The translations under genes were made by a program, and so were the position numbers. From positions 1-11,254 of the forward strand of contig JAJCYX010000265.1 of the NCBI GenBank assembly GCA_029262715.1: a stretch of 11,254 nt of DNA. The letters are read 5' to 3'. Shown one piece after another: positions 5,774-11,254 of the stretch. This stretch comes from Chloroflexota bacterium. GTDB taxonomy: Bacteria; Chloroflexota; Dehalococcoidia; Lucifugimonadales; Lucifugimonadaceae. A model generated the notes under the pieces. That model was not told where the DNA came from and did not search any database. It saw nothing but the letters and a program-made list of their open reading frames with translations. How positions within the stretch are numbered: the first letter of the stretch is position 1; each line of letters starts with the position of its first letter.

Positions 5774-6919
5774 ATGTCAACATCAGACCTTTTTAGTCCA
5801 TCAATTGACACACCTACTGCGGAACGCGTCATGTGTGCGGTATTGGGCTCCGAATCATGTCGACTTTTCGGCTCATATGATATTCAGCCTGTCGGTGGCT
5901 TTCACCACGACACTCAGACGCGTGGGATTTTTCGAGTCACTGGTAAGGCAGAGTGCGGGTCGACCGAACGTAGTTGGTCAGCAGTTCTGAAAGTAGTCGA
6001 TCCTGACGCTAGCACGGGTCAGTTCTCTGCCTGGACTTCGACAGATCGTGAGCACCTGGTTTATGAACGTGGCCTGTTCCAAAGTACTAATGTGCCATTC
6101 CGCTCAGCAAAATCGTACGGCCTGAGTAAATCCACTGACGGCCTAAATTACATGTGGATGGAGGATTTGAGTCGCGCGTCGAGTCATCCGTGGGCGCTTT
6201 CTGAATACATGACGACCGGTTATAACGTAGGTCGCTTCAATGGCCACTACGCCACGGCCTCACCGGAGACTACTGCCCTTCAATTACCAAGTCGCCAGTT
6301 TGCTGTGCGCTACTCGACGATGAGACTCGATCAGAGTTACGAGGCGTTCCGGAAATATGTGGGTTCACATACGAATGCAGCCCGCTATTCACCGGATCAA
6401 GTGCATACCATCACTCGTCTTGATCAAATACGCGATTCAGTAATCGAAGCGGCAACATCATTGCCGGTCTCACTCGCTCACGGCGACTGTCATGCGAGGA
6501 ATCTGTTTGATGTCGGAGGTAGCACTGTTGCCATCGATTGGTCCGGTCTTGCACTGGAGCCCCTCGGAGCAGACCTGGGCATGCTCTTTAGTTCCGGCCT
6601 GTTATGGACTCTGGACGAGTACCTGCTATTGGTAGGCAATCGCGAAGCACTAGTTGATTCGTACATCAGCGGGCTACGTGACTCCAACTGGAATGGTGAC
6701 TCTGGTTCAATCCGGTTAGGGTTCTATGCTCAAGTGCTGGTCAATCTTTCGCGTGTGGCAACAATGTGTGCTTTGTTAGCTGCTGATATCCCTGAGGGAA
6801 TAGGCTCGATACTCGAAACTATGACGGAAACATCAGAAGAACATCTACCTGCTGATTTTCAAGAGAGAGTTCAGCACATCGGGCCTATCGTCGAAGACAT
6901 TGAGGCTCTGCTTTTATGA
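5774..6919 (+). CDS. APH/choline kinase-fold phosphotransferase, paralogue of the 10002 gene
   Basis: Predicted soluble ATP-dependent small-molecule kinase of the aminoglycoside phosphotransferase-like superfamily, 381 residues. The N-lobe lysine is probably Lys73 (SAVLKVV) and the hinge WMEDL (129-133). The catalytic loop is HGDCHARN (236-243) with Asp238 and Asn243, and the metal-binding Asp is Asp255 in VAIDW. The shared family tail has EEHLPA (355-360). The fold is assigned from these motifs; the substrate is unknown and drug resistance is not implied. ATG at 5774 follows GGAG by five bases, the clearest ribosome binding site in the window. GC is lower than in the ribokinase gene (31 of 60 at 5821-5880 against 41 of 60 at 541-600). 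It is enclosed by direct repeats at 5609-5695 and 7014-7093, divergent from an MFS gene and convergent with another. Acquisition or repeat-mediated mobility is plausible. Confidence 0.85.
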   Translation: MSTSDLFSPSIDTPTAERVMCAVLGSESCRLFGSYDIQPVGGFHHDTQTRGIFRVTGKAECGSTERSWSAVLKVVDPDASTGQFSAWTSTDREHLVYERGLFQSTNVPFRSAKSYGLSKSTDGLNYMWMEDLSRASSHPWALSEYMTTGYNVGRFNGHYATASPETTALQLPSRQFAVRYSTMRLDQSYEAFRKYVGSHTNAARYSPDQVHTITRLDQIRDSVIEAATSLPVSLAHGDCHARNLFDVGGSTVAIDWSGLALEPLGADLGMLFSSGLLWTLDEYLLLVGNREALVDSYISGLRDSNWNGDSGSIRLGFYAQVLVNLSRVATMCALLAADIPEGIGSILETMTETSEEHLPADFQERVQHIGPIVEDIEALLL

Positions 6920-6965
6920 TTACCCATATCACTCTCTATGCGGCCAAAGATGTCATTGTCCTATC

Positions 6966-6980
6966 AGAGAGAGAGAGAGA
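6966..6980 (+). repeat. Dinucleotide AG tract
   Basis: Seven AG units plus A lie 47 bases after the phosphotransferase stop codon. Tracts of this kind can change length by slippage, but this one is outside any gene I can support, so phase variation of a product is not indicated. Confidence 0.8.
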
Positions 6981-7013
6981 ACGCAATGATTGTGTTGGCT
7001 GGATAAATGCAGA

Positions 7014-7093
7014 GCGACGGTGGCGTTTACTGGGCGGCTTGCCGCTTTTTCTGGTGTGTTGGCGGTGAGGTGTGTAATGGGTTTTGGCAGAAC
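7014..7093 (+). repeat. Right direct repeat flanking the phosphotransferase gene
   Basis: Partner of 5609-5695, in the same orientation 1405 bases downstream. Six substitutions and one 7-base gap separate the copies. It lies in the 290-bp spacer between the convergent phosphotransferase and second MFS genes. Confidence 0.9.
7034..7050 (+). terminator. Possible terminator downstream of the phosphotransferase gene
   Basis: The hairpin GCGGC-TT-GCCGC is followed by TTTTT and CTGGTGTG inside the right direct repeat, pointing with the gene. It is 114 bases past the stop codon, unlike the stop-adjacent copies, so its role is less certain. Confidence 0.45.
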
Positions 7094-7209
7094 TCAGATC
7101 GCGGGCTGAATCTTGGGCTTGTTTGAATGAAGCTGGGACGACAGGGGACTTACTTCGATTCACCATCTGATTTGATGGACAACCGGAAGCCGGATTGGCC
7201 GGAACTTAG

Positions 7210-8463
7210 TCACTGCGCTGGAGCGATTTCATCTGCTCCCGTCAGGTTTCTTACTACTCGTTGAGTTGCGAATACCCACAGAGTCGCGATACCGAACACG
7301 CCAGCCGATATGCTGAGGGCAAGGCGCTCGTCCAGAAGCTCCGCCATTCCTCCTCCTACCAATCCACCAAGCGGGATCATGCTCAGCGCCAACGTGTATA
7401 TGCCGATCACCCGACCGCGAAGTTCAGGAGCCACTCTGACCTGGAGAACTGTCATGGACAAGGTGATAAAGATCATGTGGGGGATGCCCACCAGGAATAT
7501 CGCTACCAGAGCGCTCCAGTAGTTCGGCGAGTACGCGAATGCCACGACGAGACCGCTAAAAACTATTCCGGCCACCAGCATGATCTTGCCAGCGTTCAAT
7601 GAGTGCTGGAATCTCTGCACGACTATCACTCCAGTGATCGCGCCCAGAGATAGTGAGAGATAAAAAACTCCGAATCCGTCGGCCTGCACTCCGTGACGCA
7701 CAGCGAACAGCGGCATCAATGTCAGGTACTGAAGTCCGAATATCGTCTTTACTGCCGTCAGCGGAATCATTACCGCGAACAGCCTGTTTCGAGCGATGTA
7801 CCCGAAGCCTTCACCAAGCTCCTGCAAGATATTTCGGCGCGCCGCTGATTCGCTCTGCGTGGTGCGTAGCGTGAACATGATGAGTAACATCGCCACCCAT
7901 CCGCCAGCGCCAGCGAAGAAGACCGATTCTGTGTCGAGGTAGCGGATCGAAAGACCGCCGACAGTAGGTGTGATCAACCTGCTCAGGTGCCAGGCGACTC
8001 CGTGCAGTGAGACCGCGCTGGGCATATGTTCGCGTTTGACCAGTTGCGGAAAGAAGGCTGCGCGCACCGGTAAGTCGAAGCCGCCGAGAACTCCTTGACC
8101 AGCCGCAATCAAGACGATGTGCCAGATCTCGACAGTCTCGGTGACGACAAGCAGCGCGAGGAGAGTCATCAGCAGCCCATTGGCTGCCGAGGTGACCATA
8201 AGTACAACGCGACGATCGATGCGATCGGCGAGCACGCCGCCAAACAGGGTTACAAGGATCGACGGAACGGCGATAGCTCCGCCGATGATTCCAAGGACTC
8301 CGGCTCCGCCGTTGAGATCGGTGACTACAAGCCAACCAACTCCAATTTGAAGGACTTGAAGCGAACCGGCGGTCGCCATCGTGCCGAGCCAGTAGCGACG
8401 GAACATTGGCTGGCTGAGCGCACCGGCCGACTGGATGAACCGGTTCGGTGGTGCACCTTTCAC
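7210..8463 (-). CDS. MFS transporter, MFS_3 / DHA3 family, second copy
   Basis: Predicted inner-membrane exporter of 417 residues with about 12 hydrophobic segments. Motif A is FGGVLADRIDRR (74-85). It also has LPVRAAFFPQLVKREHM (131-147) in loop 4-5 and RGRVIGIYTLALSMIPLGG (349-367), which align with the same regions of the transporter at 4217-5524. The two are distant paralogues rather than recent duplicates. The C-terminus ends in a short polar tail after ATLWVFATQRVV. The start is GTG at 8463, giving 24 residues before TM1 (YWLGTMATAG); no good ribosome binding site is visible. A possible decayed reading frame stops five bases upstream on the same strand. No T-tract hairpin follows its stop, unlike the other MFS gene. 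Substrate unknown. Confidence 0.9.
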   Translation of the reverse strand: MKGAPPNRFIQSAGALSQPMFRRYWLGTMATAGSLQVLQIGVGWLVVTDLNGGAGVLGIIGGAIAVPSILVTLFGGVLADRIDRRVVLMVTSAANGLLMTLLALLVVTETVEIWHIVLIAAGQGVLGGFDLPVRAAFFPQLVKREHMPSAVSLHGVAWHLSRLITPTVGGLSIRYLDTESVFFAGAGGWVAMLLIMFTLRTTQSESAARRNILQELGEGFGYIARNRLFAVMIPLTAVKTIFGLQYLTLMPLFAVRHGVQADGFGVFYLSLSLGAITGVIVVQRFQHSLNAGKIMLVAGIVFSGLVVAFAYSPNYWSALVAIFLVGIPHMIFITLSMTVLQVRVAPELRGRVIGIYTLALSMIPLGGLVGGGMAELLDERLALSISAGVFGIATLWVFATQRVVRNLTGADEIAPAQ

Positions 8464-8468
8464 AGTAG

Positions 8469-8705
8469 TCAGTGTTCTTGAGCTCCCAGCAATCTCTGTT
8501 TTTTGGCGTCAACGTGCGCCTCAGACTACCCGGATGGAAGAGTTATGACCATCTCTGCGATTTCGGACTGATGGGTAGACCACTCAAGTTCGATAAATCC
8601 GGACCGCCAACCCAGTTGCTACGCAACGTTTTGGACCAGTTCTGCGCCCAGAGTTTCCAATTCCGAGAGAGACAGGGTCGTTTCGTCGTTAGGGAAAGAG
8701 CGGTT
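8469..8705 (-). pseudogene. Possible decayed reading frame upstream of the second MFS gene
   Basis: Reading the minus strand in the frame ending at TGA 8471-8469 gives protein-like sequence: SELETLGAELVQNVA, stop, QLGWRSGFIELEWSTHQ and further, stop, SEAHVDAKKQRLLGAQEH. Both internal stops are TAG (8621-8619 and 8528-8526), each one transition from CAG. The terminal stop is five bases from the GTG of the MFS gene, an operon-like spacing. The upstream end runs into a dispersed repeat. I do not recognise the product. It may equally be chance. Confidence 0.25.
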
Positions 8706-8720
8706 CTATCTGTCGACAAC
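8664..8720. repeat. Dispersed repeat family with GTCGTTTCGTC core, copy 2
   Basis: Partner of 99-160. It shares GAGAGAGA, CAGGGT, GTCGTTTCGTC, a purine-rich centre and TTCTATCTGT, with an internal deletion of about six bases. No function is visible. Confidence 0.55.
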
Positions 8721-8726
8721 TTGTGA

Positions 8727-8790
8727 CTCACCAGAAAACGCCGCACGCGGCACCCTCCCTCTAGCTCCCTCCCAGGCTGGAAGGGAGGAC
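8727..8790 (-). repeat. Terminator-like hairpin joined to polypurine hairpin, copy A
   Basis: On the minus strand GCCGC-GT-GCGGC (8751-8740) is followed by GTTTTC and TGGTGAG. On its other side (8753-8790) lies a degenerate polypyrimidine hairpin, CTCCCTCCC with AAGGGAGGAC. The same two modules are adjacent at 239-316 and 8799-8868. No minus-strand gene ends here. Confidence 0.7.
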
Positions 8791-8798
8791 AAATGTGG

Positions 8799-8868
8799 CA
8801 CATCGGAAAACGCGGCTGATCGCACGCGGCACCCACCCTCTAACTCCCTTCCAATCTGGGAGAGAGAA
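8799..8868 (-). repeat. Terminator-like hairpin joined to polypurine hairpin, copy B (degenerate)
   Basis: It contains CACATCGGAAAACGCGGC, then a disrupted stem (GATCGCACGCGGC), then CACCCTCTAACTCCC and a weak right arm GGGAGAGAG. The stem of the first module can no longer pair properly, so this copy looks dead as a terminator. Confidence 0.6.
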
Positions 8869-8980
8869 TCTGCTTATCCGCCGTCCTGCGCAGCATGCAT
8901 CGCCGGTACCAAATAACATATGCACCGCCGACAACCTCCCTCACAAATCGCTAAAGACTAAACGGAGCTGACGCCAGAAC

Positions 8981-9946
8981 ATGACCAATCCCACTGAGCC
9001 CACCATCAAAGACGTCTACGCGGCGCGGCGGGTCATCTCACCGCACATCACCCGCACCCCGCTTCGGCGCTATCCGGGGCTGTGCGAACTGCTCGACGCC
9101 GATGTCTGGGTCAAGCACGAGAACATGCAGATCATGGGCTCGTTCAAGCCGCGCGGCGGGCTCAACCTGATCGGCGGTAGCAGCAAAGAAGACCTTCAGC
9201 GAGGCTTCGTCAGTGCGTCCTCTGGCAACCACGGTCAGTCTGTGGCGTTCGCTGCGAAAACGTTCGGCTCTACCGCCACAATCGTCGTTCCCGAAAACGC
9301 CAACCCCGTCAAAGTTGGCGCAATGGAGGGCATTGGGGCGCAGGTCATCAAGCACGGCGCTTACTACGACATCTGCAGCGAGTATGCCATCAAGCTTGCT
9401 GAGGACACGGGGCGCACCTACGTTCACGCTATCAACGAGCCGCGGCTGTACGCCGGGGTTGGCACTTATGCGCTTGAAATCCATGAAGACCTGGACGATA
9501 TCGACCACATCATCGTGCCGGTCGGCGGCGGCAGCGGGGCGTCGGCGACCTGCATTGTCACGGATGCGCTTTCGCCTGAGACCGAGGTGATTGGCGTGCA
9601 GGCTGCGAGCGCGCCTGCGGTTCACGATGCATGGAAGTCGGGGAAGCTGGAGCCGAGGCAGATGGAGACGCGTGCTGAGGGGCTTGCGACGGGCAGCGCC
9701 CAGGCGTTCCCGGTGGAGATTTTGCGCAGAAGGCTGAGGCGGTTTGAGTTGGTGAGCGAAGAGGGGATGGAGGACGGCGTCGAGCTTTTCCTGCGCCACA
9801 CCAGGAGCCTTGTGGAGCACTCGGGCGCTTCGACGCTTGCGGCGGCGGTCCAGATAAAGGACGAACTCAAAGGCAAACGTGTAGTGCTGATAGCCAGCGG
9901 AGCAAACGTAACCGCCGAGCAGCTAGCAGGGATACTGGGACGGTAG
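8981..9946 (+). CDS. Threonine/serine dehydratase-like PLP enzyme (fold type II)
   Basis: Predicted cytosolic pyridoxal-phosphate enzyme, probably deaminating L-threonine or L-serine to an oxo-acid and ammonia. At 321 residues it covers only the catalytic domain; the C-terminal ACT-like regulatory domain of biosynthetic IlvA is absent, so the catabolic or serine-racemase type fits better. Motifs: GSFKPRG with Schiff-base Lys56, SSGNHGQ (80-86) for the substrate carboxylate, the phosphate-binding loop GGGSGAS (182-188), the AEGLATG segment (232-238) and SGANV (306-310) near the PLP ring nitrogen. Two signatures differ from the common family form: the phosphate loop lacks the fourth Gly of GGGG, and AGVGT (158-162) replaces the usual AGQGT. 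A different amino-acid substrate (for example in ectoine or hydroxy-amino-acid breakdown) is possible. ATG at 8981 follows CGGAG by 13 bases, somewhat far. It stands alone and is convergent with the next gene. Confidence 0.85.
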   Translation: MTNPTEPTIKDVYAARRVISPHITRTPLRRYPGLCELLDADVWVKHENMQIMGSFKPRGGLNLIGGSSKEDLQRGFVSASSGNHGQSVAFAAKTFGSTATIVVPENANPVKVGAMEGIGAQVIKHGAYYDICSEYAIKLAEDTGRTYVHAINEPRLYAGVGTYALEIHEDLDDIDHIIVPVGGGSGASATCIVTDALSPETEVIGVQAASAPAVHDAWKSGKLEPRQMETRAEGLATGSAQAFPVEILRRRLRRFELVSEEGMEDGVELFLRHTRSLVEHSGASTLAAAVQIKDELKGKRVVLIASGANVTAEQLAGILGR

Positions 9947-10001
9947 GGTGATTTGGGGGGGATTCCGTACCACTTGTTCTTCTTTGTAGGGTTGAGCGGG
10001 C
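9947..10001. other. 55-bp gap between convergent PLP enzyme and phosphotransferase genes
   Basis: It contains a run of seven G (9955-9961). No hairpin with a T-tract is visible on either strand. The stop-adjacent terminator module seen at three other gene ends is missing here, so the two transcripts may overlap at their 3' ends. Confidence 0.6.
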
Positions 10002-11180
10002 CTAGGTATCCACAATCTGCCGGGCTAGTTGCGTTCCCTCCTCAATCAATGGCAATAGGAACTCGAATCTAGGCCGGATGCTTGCGGGCAAATCTTCTTC
10101 AGCGCCTTCGTATCGTTGGAGCGTAAATTCATAGCCATTTAGCCGCTGATCGATGTATGCCGGAATACCCGCTACATTAATAGACCTGCGTAAGAGGGGA
10201 GCCAGAAAACCGAACCTCGCGTGTAGATCTGGCCCGTCCCAGCCTCCTGCATGGAGACCTTTTAGCCATGCCGAATAATAAGGCTCTACGATGCCCATCA
10301 GCGTGTCTGACTCGCTGTCCGTCCAGGTGAATCCTGAGCCAAACAGGTCCCCAGCATCAATTCCGAGATGCTCGATGCCGACCCTTGCGAAGTCGATTGC
10401 CACCACCTCAGGGCCGCCATTTTCAGGGTCGGATACAAATAGGTTCCGCACATGGCAGTCGTTGTGGGCAAGCGTAGACGGTAGCTTCATGGCTGCGGCT
10501 ACGAAAAGATCGATGTTGTCTTTAAGGCGAATAGACTTTTCGTAGAGTGTGCCTGGTAGGGCAGCCCGCACATAGTCAGACTGTTCCGTCGCCTCCAATG
10601 CTTCTTGCATCGCAACCAATATCGGCTGAACAGGTAATTCTGAAACAACGGAGTTCTTTACTAACCAGGGTTGTTCCTCAATACCCTCAGTGATACACGA
10701 ACCTCGAAACTCACCAATACCTCGAGCGGCGAGTAGGTACTGCGACGGATTCCAGTTCGCGCCGGAAAAGGATGCTAAATCTTCCATCCAAAGCCATGTC
10801 GTCCTGTCATCCCTTTCATCAATGAAGTGACATTTGGCTCCCCGGAATGGACCTTGCCTCCGACGGAAGAGATTGAGTCGGTACGCTTCAACTTCCCAGC
10901 GAGTTGAAGCAGTAGCGGTGCTTATACCGTATCGATTGGATTCGCCATGTCTTAAGACCTTTAGGATTGCGGACCAATCCTTCGTCCCATCGAGAGTGCC
11001 TGCCGTCCCGGTGCAGCGAATTAGAGCCACCGTTCCCTGGCCTACTGATACGGCATCCAATCGCTCCGCGCTCAGGCCGGATGCTAGACGCACAAATCGG
11101 CTCCCGAAAATGGAACGAACGATGCGCTCAATGTATGAATTCGGTAGTTCTGTGATTTGGTCGTTTAGTTCGATCGCCAT
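10002..11180 (-). CDS. APH/choline kinase-fold phosphotransferase, paralogue of the 5774 gene
   Basis: Predicted soluble small-molecule kinase of 392 residues. The motifs are Lys74 in SAILKVL, hinge WMEDL, catalytic loop HNDCHVRN (239-246) with Asp241 and Asn246, and metal-binding Asp263 in VAIDF. It matches the protein at 5774-6919 in order and spacing: WSA(I/V)LKV, WMEDL, LAHxDCHxRNLF, LGxDxG, SGxxWT, RxGF and EExLPA. The catalytic loop has HND where the paralogue has HGD. The start is set at ATG 11180 (MAIELN) because the distance to the lysine motif then equals that of the paralogue. GTG at 11219 would add 13 residues and has no ribosome binding site; the frame stays open to the window edge, so a start beyond it cannot be excluded. 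GC is moderate (31 of 60 at 10681-10740), like the paralogue. Substrate unknown. Confidence 0.82.
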   Translation of the reverse strand: MAIELNDQITELPNSYIERIVRSIFGSRFVRLASGLSAERLDAVSVGQGTVALIRCTGTAGTLDGTKDWSAILKVLRHGESNRYGISTATASTRWEVEAYRLNLFRRRQGPFRGAKCHFIDERDDRTTWLWMEDLASFSGANWNPSQYLLAARGIGEFRGSCITEGIEEQPWLVKNSVVSELPVQPILVAMQEALEATEQSDYVRAALPGTLYEKSIRLKDNIDLFVAAAMKLPSTLAHNDCHVRNLFVSDPENGGPEVVAIDFARVGIEHLGIDAGDLFGSGFTWTDSESDTLMGIVEPYYSAWLKGLHAGGWDGPDLHARFGFLAPLLRRSINVAGIPAYIDQRLNGYEFTLQRYEGAEEDLPASIRPRFEFLLPLIEEGTQLARQIVDT

Positions 11181-11228
11181 TCGGTGACTAGTCCTGATTC
11201 TTGTCTCGAGTACTAACACCTGGATCCA

Positions 11229-11254
11229 GGGCGGCGCGTTTTTCTGACACTCAT
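11229..11254 (+). repeat. Partial terminator-like repeat at the right window edge
   Basis: GGGCGGCGCGTTTTTCTGACAC resembles the right half of the module in the 5609 and 7014 direct repeats (GGCGGCTTGCCGC with TTTTTCTGGTGT), but one stem arm is missing. It is upstream of the minus-strand phosphotransferase and may be truncated or degenerate. Confidence 0.4.

Larger units (their letters stand above)
8464..8980. other. 517-bp spacer between divergent MFS and PLP enzyme genes
   Basis: No intact gene is supported. The left half contains a possible decayed frame on the minus strand (8469-8705). The right half contains a GTCGTTTCGTC repeat (8664-8720) and two hairpin-plus-polypyrimidine composites (8727-8790 and 8799-8868). 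The last 110 bases, including a short AT-richer stretch around 8911-8962, presumably hold the PLP enzyme promoter. I cannot name its -35/-10 boxes. Confidence 0.75.

Noticed and set aside
5774..6919. Calling the two phosphotransferases aminoglycoside resistance genes
   Set aside because: Only the kinase-fold motifs are shared. The fold covers choline, homoserine, fructosamine, macrolide and many unknown substrates, and nothing in the sequence points to aminoglycosides.
5609..7093. Complete transposon or integron around the phosphotransferase gene
   Set aside because: No transposase or integrase is present. The flanking repeats are direct and contain the general hairpin module, not transposon-like terminal inverted repeats or attC structure.
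8543..8836. 97-codon minus-strand frame in the spacer
   Set aside because: It runs through two dispersed repeat families and has no recognisable motif or ribosome binding site.
9038..9820. 260-codon minus-strand frame opposite the PLP enzyme gene
   Set aside because: It is antisense to a gene with clear PLP motifs. The composition is Arg/His-rich and no domain is recognisable.

Overview
The window looks like a stretch of bacterial chromosome. It holds seven intact, apparently single-gene transcription units separated by long spacers full of short repeats. MutL carries the metal-dependent nickase motif of bacteria that lack MutH. GC content is moderate to high, GTG and TTG starts are used, and the spacers carry many short dispersed hairpin repeats. 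My best guess is a Chloroflexota (Dehalococcoidia/SAR202-like) genome. That is an inference from style, with no marker gene behind it.

Layout from left to right. 1-413 is a repeat-filled spacer. 414-1364 (+) is a ribokinase-type PfkB sugar kinase. 1672-3444 (-) is mutL. 3445-4216 is a 772-bp repeat cluster. 4217-5524 (-) is an MFS_3 (EntS-like) exporter. 5774-6919 (+) is an APH/choline-kinase-fold phosphotransferase enclosed by 80-87 bp direct repeats. 7210-8463 (-) is a second MFS_3 transporter. 8464-8980 is a spacer with a possible decayed reading frame and more repeats. 8981-9946 (+) is a threonine dehydratase-like PLP enzyme. 10002-11180 (-) is a second phosphotransferase, clearly paralogous to the first. 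No tRNA, rRNA, CRISPR array, transposase or integrase was seen.

Two patterns stand out. First, a recurrent hairpin-plus-T-tract repeat (GCCGC-GT-GCGGC then GTTTTC, usually followed by CCGGTGTG) occurs about a dozen times. In three genes (ribokinase, mutL, the first MFS) it begins at, or within four bases of, the stop codon and points the same way as the gene, so it looks like a dispersed repeat used as an intrinsic terminator. Second, the window contains two kinase-like phosphotransferases and two DHA3-type exporters. One of these kinase genes lies between direct repeats and has lower GC than the ribokinase gene. This suggests a duplicated or acquired 'phosphorylate and export' accessory set, with unknown substrates.

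The housekeeping genes (mutL, ribokinase, PLP enzyme) have no obvious functional link to each other or to the accessory genes. Gene orientations alternate, and I see no multi-gene operon.
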